Shown: in pieces, positions 28,930-37,364 of the stretch | Position numbering within the stretch: the first letter of the stretch is position 1 | How the letters are laid out: every line of letters starts with the position of its first letter | Assembly (NCBI GenBank): GCA_963972195.1 | Contig: CAXATH010000002.1 | Span: 186,001 to 250,000, forward strand | Length of the DNA: 64,000 nucleotides | Direction: 5' to 3' | DNA from: Litorimonas sp963972195 | GTDB taxonomy: Bacteria > Pseudomonadota > Alphaproteobacteria > Caulobacterales > Maricaulaceae | Notes under the pieces: generated by a model | Told to the model about the DNA's origin: nothing | What the model saw: only the letters and a program-made list of their open reading frames with translations | Databases searched by the model: none | Made by a program: the position numbers and the translations under genes

Positions 28930-29212
28930 TTGCTCATGGACAGGAAGACGTCACCTTCTGGAGCAAGGGACAGCGAGGTTGAGCGACCCTCTGTGACAGG
29001 AGGGTGTGTGCCGGGCCACCGAGAGTGGGTTAGCCTGCCTACCGCGTCCAGAAGCTGTAAACGGCTTCGTCCCGGCGCGACTGTGGGAGCCATGTAAGAG
29101 GCCGCTCCGGTTCCAATCGCTGCCGCGGGGTTAGCGCCCTTGCGAAACATAACCAAATTCGGTCTCCGGCAAGGATACCGACCCCGCGGGCAGTCCACTT
29201 CATTTGGAAACC
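28930..29212 (+). ncRNA. Candidate structured RNA (family not identified)
   Basis: A dense set of nested complementary segments: TTGCTC 28930/GAGCAA 28961; ACCCTC 28986/GAGGGT 29000; GCCGGG 29010/CCCGGC 29071 enclosing GAAGCTG 29051/CGGCTTC 29062; GGAGC 29086/GCTCC 29104; GGTTCC 29109/GGAAACC 29206 enclosing a perfect 9-bp stem CCGCGGGGT 29123/ACCCCGCGG 29181, which itself encloses CCTTGC 29138/GCAAGG 29169. Long open frames cross it on the minus strand but have no ribosome-binding site or recognisable domain. I could not match it to RNase P, tmRNA, SRP RNA, 6S RNA or common riboswitches. The plus strand is assumed from the G-U pairs and the downstream gene's direction; the 3' end may extend to about 29,360. 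Confidence 0.5.
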
Positions 29213-29435
29213 GTGAGAAGGCTCCGCACTTGATGGCGAGTTGGATGAAAGGTGTGGGTGATGCACAATTTGAATTTGTCCTGTCATTCCGCACAGCGCA
29301 CGCATTCTCGATTGGCTACGTGCGAAATGGCAGAAATAGAGTGAAACCCTTTCACGTACCCAACTGTATTGAGTGACTAGGAACAGGCCGGGCTTTTGCT
29401 AGTATCGCGGAAAGAAACAAGGAGGTGTGATCAAG

Positions 29436-29909
29436 ATGAAATCTATTTTCTTATCTGCCTTAATGAGCGCCGCTCTTTTCGGAGCGGGCGAGGCGGCGGC
29501 GCAGTCTCCAAATAGCAGCCCTGTCTTGCTGATAGAGTCTCTTCCCTCGGATAATCCCGATTACCGCCGCATGATTTTGGTGAAATATCTTTCGGGCCCT
29601 CAGGTGAGTGTGGCTTATAAAGCTTATACAAGATCAGAATTTGCACAGATTAAGGATGAAACGCCCCCGGAAGTCATCTCGGCTTGCCAGAGCGGCGCGG
29701 CGGCGACTTTGACTGAAATCAAAGAGTTCCAGGAAGTTGAAGCCAAGCGAAAAGCGGAAGGTAAGCCCCCGGCAGTCGCAAGGTTTTGTATTAAAAATGT
29801 CTCGGACTGGGTAGCGACCGGGCGGGATAAATATCTTGATCCGATTTTTCTCGGGCTTCCCTACGCGGCCGTTTTGAAAACGGAATCCAAAACCCTGTCT
29901 GGAAATTAA
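29436..29909 (+). CDS. Hypothetical secreted protein, 157 aa
   Basis: Not recognised. A clear signal peptide (residues 1-20, ending AAAQ) precedes a soluble periplasmic domain of about 135 residues, with a pair of cysteines (CQSGAAA, FCIKN) that could form a disulfide. The ATG at 29436 has a strong AAGGAGG ribosome-binding site 10 bp upstream. It lies just after the structured RNA and upstream of the BlaI-type regulator. Confidence 0.7.
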   Translation: MKSIFLSALMSAALFGAGEAAAQSPNSSPVLLIESLPSDNPDYRRMILVKYLSGPQVSVAYKAYTRSEFAQIKDETPPEVISACQSGAAATLTEIKEFQEVEAKRKAEGKPPAVARFCIKNVSDWVATGRDKYLDPIFLGLPYAAVLKTESKTLSGN

Positions 29910-29941
29910 TCTACGGCAACAAATTTCCTATTGACCACAAA

Positions 29942-29972
29942 TGTAATCAACCTTATCGATTACAGACGTAAT
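29942..29972. promoter_or_regulatory. Putative BlaI-type operator
   Basis: Two overlapping dyads sit 14-44 bp upstream of the BlaI-family gene: TGTAATC-N9-GATTACA (29942-29964) and ATTAC-N4-GTAAT (29959-29972). Both contain the TACA/TGTA-type half-sites used by BlaI/MecI/CopY repressors. The position implies autoregulation of the blaI-M56 operon. Confidence 0.65.
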
Positions 29973-29985
29973 TGATAGGGAAGAC

Positions 29986-30354
29986 ATGGCTCAGCGCATT
30001 TCACAATCTGAACTCGACATCATGAACGTCCTTTGGGAAAAAAACCCAATGGCCGCCAGTGATGTTGTAGAGCGGCTCGATAATGACAAGGACTGGAGCA
30101 GCCGGACGGTCAAGACGCTCCTCTCACGTTTGGTCGAGAAGGGCGCCTTGTCCACCGAGGCCGATGGCCGGCGTTATTTATATACGCCGCTGATTGCCAA
30201 AGAAACCTACGCCTCTCACGCCGCCAAAAGCCTTTCGGAGCGTTTATTTGGCGGCCGCGCCGCGCCGCTCGTGGCGCATCTCGCCCACGGGGACGGGCTG
30301 AGCGATACCGATATTCAAGAGCTTGAAGCCCTTCTGGCGAGGTTAAAAAAATGA
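29986..30354 (+). CDS. BlaI/MecI/CopY family transcriptional repressor
   Basis: 122-residue winged-helix repressor: ISQSELDIMNVLWEKNPMAASDVVERL, then SRTVKTLLSRLVEKGAL (recognition helix and wing) and a C-terminal dimerisation helix. Such repressors are cleaved or released by a partner M56 membrane protease, here encoded immediately downstream with a 4-bp overlap. The double palindrome upstream is the likely operator. The regulon could be envelope stress rather than beta-lactamase; no beta-lactamase gene is in the window. Confidence 0.93.
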   Translation: MAQRISQSELDIMNVLWEKNPMAASDVVERLDNDKDWSSRTVKTLLSRLVEKGALSTEADGRRYLYTPLIAKETYASHAAKSLSERLFGGRAAPLVAHLAHGDGLSDTDIQELEALLARLKK

Positions 30355-31295
30355 CCTTGGCAGATGTGGCAGATTGGGGGTTGCAGACGGGGCTGGTAGT
30401 CAGTTTCTTGATCGGACTGGTGCTGATTATTCGGCGCCCGTTTGCGCGCTATTTCGGGGCGGGGGCGGCCTATGCTCTCTGGTTGCTGCCCGCTTTGCGC
30501 CTCTTTATGCCGACCGTGACCGTGCCATTTCTGCGCCGTCCCGCGCCGGAAAATTTTGAATCGCTGAGCCCAACGTCGGAACCGGTCTTTTACAACATAC
30601 CGTCCGAGACGCTACCGACCTTGACGGTTGACCCTAGCACTTTCGTAGAGACCTCTTCACATATGTCTATCCCTTCAATCTGGGCCGTTATCGCCGTAAT
30701 CTGGCTGAGCGTCGCGATCCTATGGTTCGGATTTCAGCTTGTCCGGCAACGCGCTTTCATGGCGCATATGCGGACGAACTCGGTCCCCGTCTCTGATCAA
30801 CTCTCGTCAAGTATTAAGAGCGCCGGAGAGATGACAGGCCTACGCAGGCTCCCGACTATCCGATTGAGCCGCGCCGTCTCGGGCCCGATGGTGACGGGTT
30901 TGACCCGGCCTCTAATATTGCTGCCGGAGGATTTCGAATCTCGGTTTGATCGTCAGCAACAAATTTTTGCACTCGTGCATGAGATGTCGCATATAAGGCG
31001 CGGCGATCTCTGGGTTGCGCTTATTGTGCTCGGCTTTCGCGCGCTGTTCTGGCCTAATCCACTGGTTCATTACGCAGCGCATAAGATGCGCATTGATCAG
31101 GAAGCCGCTTGCGACGCAGCCGTGGTCGCCAGAACAGGCGGAGGCGACGCCACCCATTCTTACGCACAGACCCTGGTCCACGCGGCAAGAACATCGACAC
31201 AGTCCGGTCAACAATCCCCTCTCGGCTTGGCTCTCTATGAACCAAACCCGACGGAAAGAATGTCAAAAGGAGACGAAAATGACGAAATGGTTTGA
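30351..31295 (+). CDS. M56 (BlaR1-like) membrane metallopeptidase
   Basis: 314-residue antirepressor protease, with membrane helices at about residues 11-28, 37-52 and 110-130. The zinc site HEMSH lies at 210-214, followed by RRGDLW and the later acidic IDQEAACDA motif. In the family, proteolysis inactivates the BlaI-type repressor. The protein ends just after LALYEPNPTERM, about where other M56 proteins continue into a fourth membrane helix; here that helix is encoded by the next, overlapping gene in another frame. Overlap is 4 bp with blaI and 17 bp with the next gene. Confidence 0.88.
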   Translation: MTLADVADWGLQTGLVVSFLIGLVLIIRRPFARYFGAGAAYALWLLPALRLFMPTVTVPFLRRPAPENFESLSPTSEPVFYNIPSETLPTLTVDPSTFVETSSHMSIPSIWAVIAVIWLSVAILWFGFQLVRQRAFMAHMRTNSVPVSDQLSSSIKSAGEMTGLRRLPTIRLSRAVSGPMVTGLTRPLILLPEDFESRFDRQQQIFALVHEMSHIRRGDLWVALIVLGFRALFWPNPLVHYAAHKMRIDQEAACDAAVVARTGGGDATHSYAQTLVHAARTSTQSGQQSPLGLALYEPNPTERMSKGDENDEMV

Positions 31296-32361
31296 TTTAG
31301 GTGTGTCCCACCCCTTGGCGCTGGGCATGGCCCACCCGTTGGCGGATCGCTTGGAAACCTTGGCCAGTCCGAAGGTGAATAAAACCTGGGCCAAGGGCGC
31401 GACAGCTGCATTCGTGCTCGGCGTTGCAACGATGTCAGCCCCGCTGACAATCGCTGAGAGCCATCCGGAAAATACGCTCGAAGACACCGTGGTGACGACG
31501 AGCAATAATAAGTCCGTTATAAAAATTCACAAAACTGATGATGACGGCAACGAAATCAAGAAGCACTATGAAATCGAAATCAATGGCGATGAATTCGAAG
31601 CTTACGAATTTGACGAAGATGGAAACAAGCGGAAAGTCGAGGCCTCCGAGATTGAAGGCTTTGATCTTGAAGACGCCAAAAAATCCAAGTCTTGGGCATT
31701 TTCAGTTGGAGAGGACAATCAGCTAAAATTTAATTCCGGAAAACATATTGCCTTGGGATCAAAAGGTGAGGTCAGGATGTTACGGTTTCCGGAATTGGCG
31801 AAGTTGGAAAATCTGAAGAGATTGGAGGGGTTAAAAGTGATTTCGAATTTGGAAGAATTGAAAGCGCTTTCTGACTTGGAAGGTTTAGAGGCATCGGAAA
31901 AACTCAAAATTGAAAAAATGCTCGAAAGGGTTGAGAACCTGGACGAATTAAAAGAGCTGGAGTCCGAGCATGCCAAGGTGTTCGTTTGGGGCGGCGAAAT
32001 GCCCGAACCACCGGAGCCTCCTCTTCCGCCGGGGTTTAAAAATGAAGACGGAGATGTATCGGTGGCTCGGAGTTTTATCTTTTCCGACAGTAAGTTGCTG
32101 GACGGGAAAGCGCCTCTCCATCTCAAAATGAACGATAAGAACCGCTTTTTCATAACAGACGGAGAGGGGCAGATGGCGGAAGCCAAATTGGCCGCCGCCA
32201 AGACCATGCTCGAGTCTGTGGAGTCTATGCTCAAGGATATCGATAGTCTGGAGGACTCGGAACAAGAGCTGAAACAAACTCGCAAAGAGCTTACAAAAGC
32301 CCGAAAAGCTTTGGAGAACGCGCAGCTGCGTTTAAAAAATAAAGAAAAAGCCAGCGAGTAA
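31279..32361 (+). CDS. Membrane-anchored acidic/coiled-coil protein, probable detached C-terminal part of the M56 sensor
   Basis: 360 residues, no named family. Residues 1-40 contain HPLADRLETLASPK, resembling the stretch that precedes the last membrane helix in M56 proteins. A membrane helix follows (about 40-58), then a strongly acidic periplasmic region, a Leu/Glu-rich helical repeat section (about 170-235, with LEELKALSDLEGLEASEKL) and a C-terminal coiled coil (about 295-358). The ATG at 31279 has an AAAGGAGAC ribosome-binding site inside the end of the M56 gene, so the two are coupled. It is probably the sensory partner of the M56 protease; this is inference from order and topology. Confidence 0.65.
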   Translation: MTKWFDLGVSHPLALGMAHPLADRLETLASPKVNKTWAKGATAAFVLGVATMSAPLTIAESHPENTLEDTVVTTSNNKSVIKIHKTDDDGNEIKKHYEIEINGDEFEAYEFDEDGNKRKVEASEIEGFDLEDAKKSKSWAFSVGEDNQLKFNSGKHIALGSKGEVRMLRFPELAKLENLKRLEGLKVISNLEELKALSDLEGLEASEKLKIEKMLERVENLDELKELESEHAKVFVWGGEMPEPPEPPLPPGFKNEDGDVSVARSFIFSDSKLLDGKAPLHLKMNDKNRFFITDGEGQMAEAKLAAAKTMLESVESMLKDIDSLEDSEQELKQTRKELTKARKALENAQLRLKNKEKASE

Positions 32362-32467
32362 ATTACGAATTGCTGTTTCAAGGCAAATTGAATTTACCTC
32401 TGGAACTTAAATAATTCCTCATAAATGCGGGCGGGGCTTGGTTATTGCCAAGGTCCGTCCTATTTGT

Positions 32468-33907
32468 ATGAGCATGAAAAAAACATTTCTCTCTCTTCTC
32501 GCAAGTGCTTGCGTCATTGCCCCCGGATTGTTCGGGAGTGCGGCACAAGCCCAGTTCCTAGACGGCCCACCTGAACGGATTGTTCCAGAGTCGCAATTAC
32601 AGGTTCAGTTGTCCTACGCCCCTGTCGTCAAGCAAACGGCTCCGGCAGTCGTTAATGTGTATACGTCTCGGACCGTCAGAACGCGTAGCGGCGCCGATTT
32701 TTTTGAACGTATGTTTGGAATGCAGCGCGCGCCGCAGGAACGAGTAGAGAGCTCTTTGGGATCAGGCGTTATCGTTCGCTCAAATGGGATAATTGTTACC
32801 AACGCCCACGTCGTCAAAGGCGCGGATGAGTTGAAAGTCGTTTTGAATGACCGACGGGAATTCCCGGCCGAGATTGTGGCTCAGGATGAAGAAATTGATG
32901 TTGCGGTCTTGAGGGTTGAAACAAATGGAGAGCGGCTCCCAGCGCTTGCGATACAAAGTCAAAGTGATGATCTTGAAATCGGGGATATTGTCTTGGCTAT
33001 CGGAAACCCATTCGGTGTTGGGCAAACCGTGACAAGCGGCATAGTTTCGGCTTTAGGGCGCACAAATGTAACCGATTTATCTTCGTTTATTCAAACAGAC
33101 GCTGCCGTGAATCCGGGAAATTCAGGCGGAGCCCTCGTTGACCTCTCTGGCGAACTTGTCGGGGTAAATACGGCAATATTCTCTCGCTCTGGTGGATCTA
33201 ATGGGATCGGATTTGCAATCCCGTCAGAACTGGTTTCTCGCGCAGTGGACAGCGCACTGTCTGAAGGACGGATTGTACGTCCTTGGATAGGCGCGCGTAC
33301 AAATGCTGTGGATGCAACCATGGCGTCCGCTTTGGGCTTAGACCGTTCCAAGGGCGCGGTCATAAATGAGATATTGCCAAGAGGCCCGGCCGATAAAGTC
33401 GGGCTTGAAAAAGGCGACGTTATTCTCTCAGTGGACGGCACTCCTATAAATGATGATAGCGGTCTTCGGTTTAAACTTGCAACGCTACGTAAAGGCGAAG
33501 AGGTGGCCATTCGATATTTTCGTGAGGGTTCCGAAAGGACCGTAAATGTTGAAACCGATATTCCGCAGGAATCGCCCGAAAGAGACGAGCGTAAAATTCA
33601 AGGTATGAACCCATTTGATGGGGCCACCATCGTAAATATGAGCCCGGCACTTGGAGAAGAGCTTGGCTTTGATCCCTTTATTTCGGGTGTCATGGTTTTG
33701 AAAATCGAACGCGGTAGCGCGGCGAATTATAACCGCCTAAGACCAGGTGATTTTCTGATTGGATTAAATGACGAAGACATAACTTCAACCCGGCAATTTG
33801 AGTCGCTTCTCGATACCGTTGAATCCGAGGAAGGGTGGAAGCTATCTATTGACCGCAATGGCCGAATTGGCGTCCTTCCGACACGATACCTCCCGCGCGA
33901 GCAATAA
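32468..33907 (+). CDS. DegP/HtrA-type periplasmic serine protease
   Basis: Trypsin-like periplasmic protease/chaperone for misfolded envelope proteins; 479 residues. A signal peptide (MSMKKTFLS ... AQA) precedes the protease domain with the full triad: His in TNAHVV, Asp in EIDVAVL and Ser in GNSGGAL. Two PDZ domains follow (about 270-360 and 385-470). The start is the ATG at 32468 or the one two codons later; neither has a good ribosome-binding site. The stop TAA is separated by a single codon from the conserved N-terminus of RarA in the same frame. Confidence 0.93.
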   Translation: MSMKKTFLSLLASACVIAPGLFGSAAQAQFLDGPPERIVPESQLQVQLSYAPVVKQTAPAVVNVYTSRTVRTRSGADFFERMFGMQRAPQERVESSLGSGVIVRSNGIIVTNAHVVKGADELKVVLNDRREFPAEIVAQDEEIDVAVLRVETNGERLPALAIQSQSDDLEIGDIVLAIGNPFGVGQTVTSGIVSALGRTNVTDLSSFIQTDAAVNPGNSGGALVDLSGELVGVNTAIFSRSGGSNGIGFAIPSELVSRAVDSALSEGRIVRPWIGARTNAVDATMASALGLDRSKGAVINEILPRGPADKVGLEKGDVILSVDGTPINDDSGLRFKLATLRKGEEVAIRYFREGSERTVNVETDIPQESPERDERKIQGMNPFDGATIVNMSPALGEELGFDPFISGVMVLKIERGSAANYNRLRPGDFLIGLNDEDITSTRQFESLLDTVESEEGWKLSIDRNGRIGVLPTRYLPREQ

Positions 33908-33910
33908 GTT

Positions 33911-35215
33911 ATCTCCGATTTATTCTCATCTGCGGGTTTAGAAAAAGCGGCGCCGCGCCCGCTCGCGGATCAATTGCGCCCGACAAACTTGTCCGAAGTT
34001 ATTGGGCAGGACCATCTACTCTCCAAAGAGGCGCCACTTGCTCGAATGCTCGCCAGTGGACGGCTCAGCTCCCTTATTTTGTGGGGGCCGCCCGGAGTTG
34101 GAAAGACAACTCTGGCCCGTATCATTGCCGACCATGCTGACATGGAATTCGTTCAGCTCTCGGCCGTTTTCTCAGGCGTTGCTGATTTACGAAAAGTCTT
34201 TGAAGCGGCCAAGGCGCGTCGAAGCACAGGACGCGGAACGCTTCTTTTTGTCGACGAAATCCACCGCTTTAACAAAGCTCAGCAAGATGGATTTTTGCCC
34301 TATGTGGAAAATGGCACAATCACGCTTATCGGTGCAACAACAGAAAATCCAAGTTTTGAACTCAATAGCGCCTTGCTTTCCAGAGCCCAAGTTTATGTAT
34401 TAAAACGTCTCGACGAAGATGCGATAGACGGGCTGCTGAAACGGGCTGAAACGCATTTAAATAAATTACTGCCTGTTACGGAAGAGGGGCGGCAAGCTCT
34501 TAGAGATATGGCCGATGGCGACGGCCGTTATGCGTTAAGTCTTGCTGAGATTTTATTTGATTATTCCGGCCAGACTGAATTTGATGAAAAGGGCGTTGCC
34601 CAAATACTTCAGAAACGACGCGCCCATTACGATAAAGGCGGCGAGCAACATTATAATCTGATTTCCGCTTTGCATAAGTCGGTGCGGGGCTCTGATCCGG
34701 ATGCGGCTTTATACTGGCTTGCGAGAATGCTCTCCGGCGGCGAAGATCCGATTTACATTGCCCGGCGTCTTGTCCGTATGGCGAGCGAAGATATAGGTCT
34801 TGCCGATCCTTCGGCCTTACCGTCGGCAATGGCCTCGCTTTCGGCTTATCAGCTTCTTGGCACGCCCGAAGGAGAGTTGGCTTTGGCACAAACCGTTGTG
34901 CATCTGGCGTCTGCGCCAAAATCCAATGCGGTTTATTCGGCGTTCAAGACCGCGCAAAAACTGGCCAATGAAACGGGCTCGCTTTCACCGCCGGCCCATA
35001 TTCTGAACGCGCCAACGGCGCTCATGAAAGATTTGGGGTATGGAGACGGTTATAAATATGACCCGGATACACCCGAAGGCTTTTCCGGGCAGGATTATTT
35101 TCCGGACGGGATGGGACGTGTGGATATCTATAACCCAAAGGGCGACGGTGATGAGAGAGACATTAAAAACCGCCTGACCAAATGGCGGGATATTCGAAAA
35201 GCTAAGTCAGGATAA
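33911..35215 (+). CDS. rarA: RarA/MgsA replication-associated recombination AAA+ ATPase (no ATG/GTG/TTG at the conserved start)
   Basis: AAA+ ATPase of the clamp-loader-like RarA/WRNIP1 family, acting at stalled replication forks. Walker A is WGPPGVGKTT, Walker B LLFVDEIHRF, sensor I GATTENPSFE. The C-terminal tetramerisation domain is intact through the YKYDPDTPEGFSGQDYFPDG motif. The family N-terminus (SDLFSSAG..KAAPRPLADQ) is encoded in full, but the codon where Met is expected is ATC (33911), preceded only by GTT and the degP stop TAA. The first standard start codon is a TTG at 33974, which would remove the first 21 residues. Coordinates follow the conserved N-terminus (434 residues). Either ATC initiates, TTG is used, or the base is an error. 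Confidence 0.88.
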   Translation: MSDLFSSAGLEKAAPRPLADQLRPTNLSEVIGQDHLLSKEAPLARMLASGRLSSLILWGPPGVGKTTLARIIADHADMEFVQLSAVFSGVADLRKVFEAAKARRSTGRGTLLFVDEIHRFNKAQQDGFLPYVENGTITLIGATTENPSFELNSALLSRAQVYVLKRLDEDAIDGLLKRAETHLNKLLPVTEEGRQALRDMADGDGRYALSLAEILFDYSGQTEFDEKGVAQILQKRRAHYDKGGEQHYNLISALHKSVRGSDPDAALYWLARMLSGGEDPIYIARRLVRMASEDIGLADPSALPSAMASLSAYQLLGTPEGELALAQTVVHLASAPKSNAVYSAFKTAQKLANETGSLSPPAHILNAPTALMKDLGYGDGYKYDPDTPEGFSGQDYFPDGMGRVDIYNPKGDGDERDIKNRLTKWRDIRKAKSG

Positions 35216-35299
35216 TTAGGGAATTCTGCTGAGAACAAAAATTCCTTTTCTTTGCCATTCATAGCTCATGCGTCTATGTCAAAGCCATGAGAGTTCACC

Positions 35300-35686
35300 A
35301 TGTATAATTTAATCCTGGTCGCGCTTGGCGGGGCGATAGGCGCGAGCGGCCGATACGGTTTGTCCGCGTTTAGTTTGCGGCAATTCGGTCCAGGCTTCCC
35401 TGTGGGCACCTTGGCGGCCAATATCATCGGCAGCGCCGCCATGGGCCTTTTGGTAGGTTGGCTCGCCTTTCGCGGTGCGGAAAATGCTCAGAGCGTTAGA
35501 TTGTTCTTGGGCGTTGGCCTACTTGGTGGATTTACAACGTTTAGCGCTTTTTCTCTTGAGAGTTATTTGATGCTCGAGAAAAAAGCTTTTGGGGCCTTTT
35601 TAGGATATATTGGCGCTTCCTTTTTTATCTCCCTTGCCGCCTTGGCTTTGGGATTATGGATTTCTCGTATGGTTTTTTCGTCATGA
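35300..35686 (+). CDS. crcB: Fluoride channel CrcB/Fluc
   Basis: 128-residue inner-membrane protein with four helices, working as a dual-topology dimer that exports fluoride. Signature motifs are GGAIGASGRYGLS near the N-terminus, TLAANIIGSAAMG and GLLGGFTTFSAFSLE. The upstream 84 bp do not show an obvious fluoride riboswitch. The stop overlaps the start of the pseudouridine synthase gene (ATGA). Confidence 0.93.
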   Translation: MYNLILVALGGAIGASGRYGLSAFSLRQFGPGFPVGTLAANIIGSAAMGLLVGWLAFRGAENAQSVRLFLGVGLLGGFTTFSAFSLESYLMLEKKAFGAFLGYIGASFFISLAALALGLWISRMVFSS

Positions 35687-36672
35687 GTGGTGTGCATAAT
35701 TTGACTGTTCCTGAAACGGATGACGGCTCGCGTCTTGACCGTTGGTTCAAAAAGCAGTTCCCGCACGTCCCGCATGGGCGTGTTGAGAAGCTGCTGCGTA
35801 CAGGTCAAATTCGTGTGGATGCCAAACGCGCGAAAGGGAATTTACGGCTTGAGGCGGGCCAGACTATCCGCGTCCCGCCTCTGCCGGACCCCTCTGACAT
35901 GAGCGAGACGCCGCCCGTTAATGATGACGATAAGAAATTTATCCGCAGTCTCGTAATTTACGAAGATAATGATTTGATCGCGCTGAATAAACCGACAGGC
36001 ATAGCCGTTCAGGGCGGATCAAAGACCACCCGCCATATTGACGGCATGTTACCGGCTCTCGGGGAGGGGTGCCGATTGGTGCACCGACTTGATCGGGACA
36101 CGTCAGGCGTTCTTTTGATTGCAAAGTCAGTTAATAGCGCAAAATGGGCCGGGCGGGCGTTTCAAAGCCGTCGAGCCCAAAAAATCTATTGGGGCATCAC
36201 CAATGGTGTGCCCCAGCCAAAGTCCGGAGAGATTAAAGGCTACATGGCCAAAGGCCGATTGGATAACCGATTTGGAAATGTCCATGAGGGTAAGGAATTA
36301 ATGGTTCCTGTTCGGCATGGGGCGGATGGCGGTAAACACGCGAAGACGCTTTATGATGTGAAGGCGCAAGCGGGACAAAAAGCGGCCTGGGTTATCATGA
36401 TGCCTCTTACCGGGCGCACGCATCAACTTCGCCTCCACATGCAGCTTCTCGGTGCGCCAATTGCGGGAGATCCAAAATATATGACGGACAGGCCGCTGCC
36501 GGGCGGCATAGAGATGTCTTTGCATCTTCATGCCCGGTCGCTGACAATCCCGCGCGAGGGCAAATCTGACTTGTCTTTCCAAGCGCCTTTGCCGGAGCAT
36601 ATGGAAAGCGCTTTCAAAATGCTTGGCTTTAATCCGGAAAATGATGATGTCGATTGGGACGCACTGAGCTAA
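35683..36672 (+). CDS. RluC/RluD family 23S rRNA pseudouridine synthase
   Basis: 329-residue RNA-modifying enzyme converting uridines in 23S rRNA. An S4-like domain (about residues 12-60, DGSRLDRWFKKQFP..PHGRVEKLLRTGQIRVD) is followed by the catalytic domain with HRLDRDTSGVLLIAKS (catalytic Asp) and the GRTHQLRLHM motif. The ATG at 35683 overlaps crcB; the stop TAA overlaps the next ATG. In Alphaproteobacteria a RluC-type gene next to crcB is a common arrangement. Confidence 0.92.
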   Translation: MSGVHNLTVPETDDGSRLDRWFKKQFPHVPHGRVEKLLRTGQIRVDAKRAKGNLRLEAGQTIRVPPLPDPSDMSETPPVNDDDKKFIRSLVIYEDNDLIALNKPTGIAVQGGSKTTRHIDGMLPALGEGCRLVHRLDRDTSGVLLIAKSVNSAKWAGRAFQSRRAQKIYWGITNGVPQPKSGEIKGYMAKGRLDNRFGNVHEGKELMVPVRHGADGGKHAKTLYDVKAQAGQKAAWVIMMPLTGRTHQLRLHMQLLGAPIAGDPKYMTDRPLPGGIEMSLHLHARSLTIPREGKSDLSFQAPLPEHMESAFKMLGFNPENDDVDWDALS

Positions 36673-37361
36673 TGGCTAAGCGATTTTATAAATCCGTTTC
36701 GACGCAGGAAAAAGAGGGGCAATTTCATATCCTTCTTGATGATCGAGTTTTAAAAACACCGGGTAAGAAGCCTTTTTTTCTTCCGACATCAGCGCTTGCG
36801 CACGAGGTCGCAAAGGAATGGGACGCCCAGACCGAAAAAATTGAACCCGCAAAAATGCCTCTCACGCGCCTTTTAAACGTGGCACTTGAACAAACTCCAA
36901 CACGGCGACCTGACCTATTGGACGAGGCGAGACGATACACCAGTACCGACCTTCTTTGTTACCGAGCCCCGAATCCGCGCATATTGGTGGAACGGCAGTC
37001 CAAGGGTTGGGATGAATGGCTGGCCTGGGCAAAAACAAAAGGGGTGGATCTGATTTCAACTCAGTCTCTAATTGCCACTGTTCAGCCCGAGCGATCTTAT
37101 GACGCCGTAACCGCTTATGCGGAAGCTCTTGACGATATACATCTAACACTCTTTTTACACTTCACAGCGATTTTCGGATCCGTTGTTCTGGCTATGGCGG
37201 TTATGGAAAAAAAGCTTAGCGCAGGGGCCGCATTCGATTTGTCGCGACTTGATATCGCCTATCAAAATGAACTTTGGGGCACGGATGAAGAAGCGGCGGA
37301 AATCGCCAATGATCTTCGCCGCGAGACGGTTCGTCTCGGAGAGATTTTGGAATTGATGTAA
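36672..37361 (+). CDS. ATP12-type F1-ATPase assembly chaperone
   Basis: 229-residue homologue of mitochondrial Atp12, which binds free F1-alpha subunits during ATP synthase assembly. The conserved features are the N-terminal LDDRVLKTPGKKPFFLPTSALAHEVAKEWDAQ region, P-x-T-R-L-x-N-x-A in MPLTRLLNVAL, and YRAP. This family is typical of Alphaproteobacteria and mitochondria. It overlaps the preceding pseudouridine synthase by 1 bp (TAATG). Confidence 0.93.
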   Translation: MAKRFYKSVSTQEKEGQFHILLDDRVLKTPGKKPFFLPTSALAHEVAKEWDAQTEKIEPAKMPLTRLLNVALEQTPTRRPDLLDEARRYTSTDLLCYRAPNPRILVERQSKGWDEWLAWAKTKGVDLISTQSLIATVQPERSYDAVTAYAEALDDIHLTLFLHFTAIFGSVVLAMAVMEKKLSAGAAFDLSRLDIAYQNELWGTDEEAAEIANDLRRETVRLGEILELM

Positions 37362-37364
37362 AAA

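Noticed and set aside
28917..29294. Minus-strand 125-aa open frame, and an overlapping one at 29039-29305.
   Set aside because: They follow the structured, GC-rich RNA candidate, lack ribosome-binding sites and show no protein-like domain; read as by-products of base composition.
35216..35299. Possible fluoride riboswitch ahead of crcB.
   Set aside because: The 84-bp gap does not show the expected conserved motifs or pseudoknot layout.
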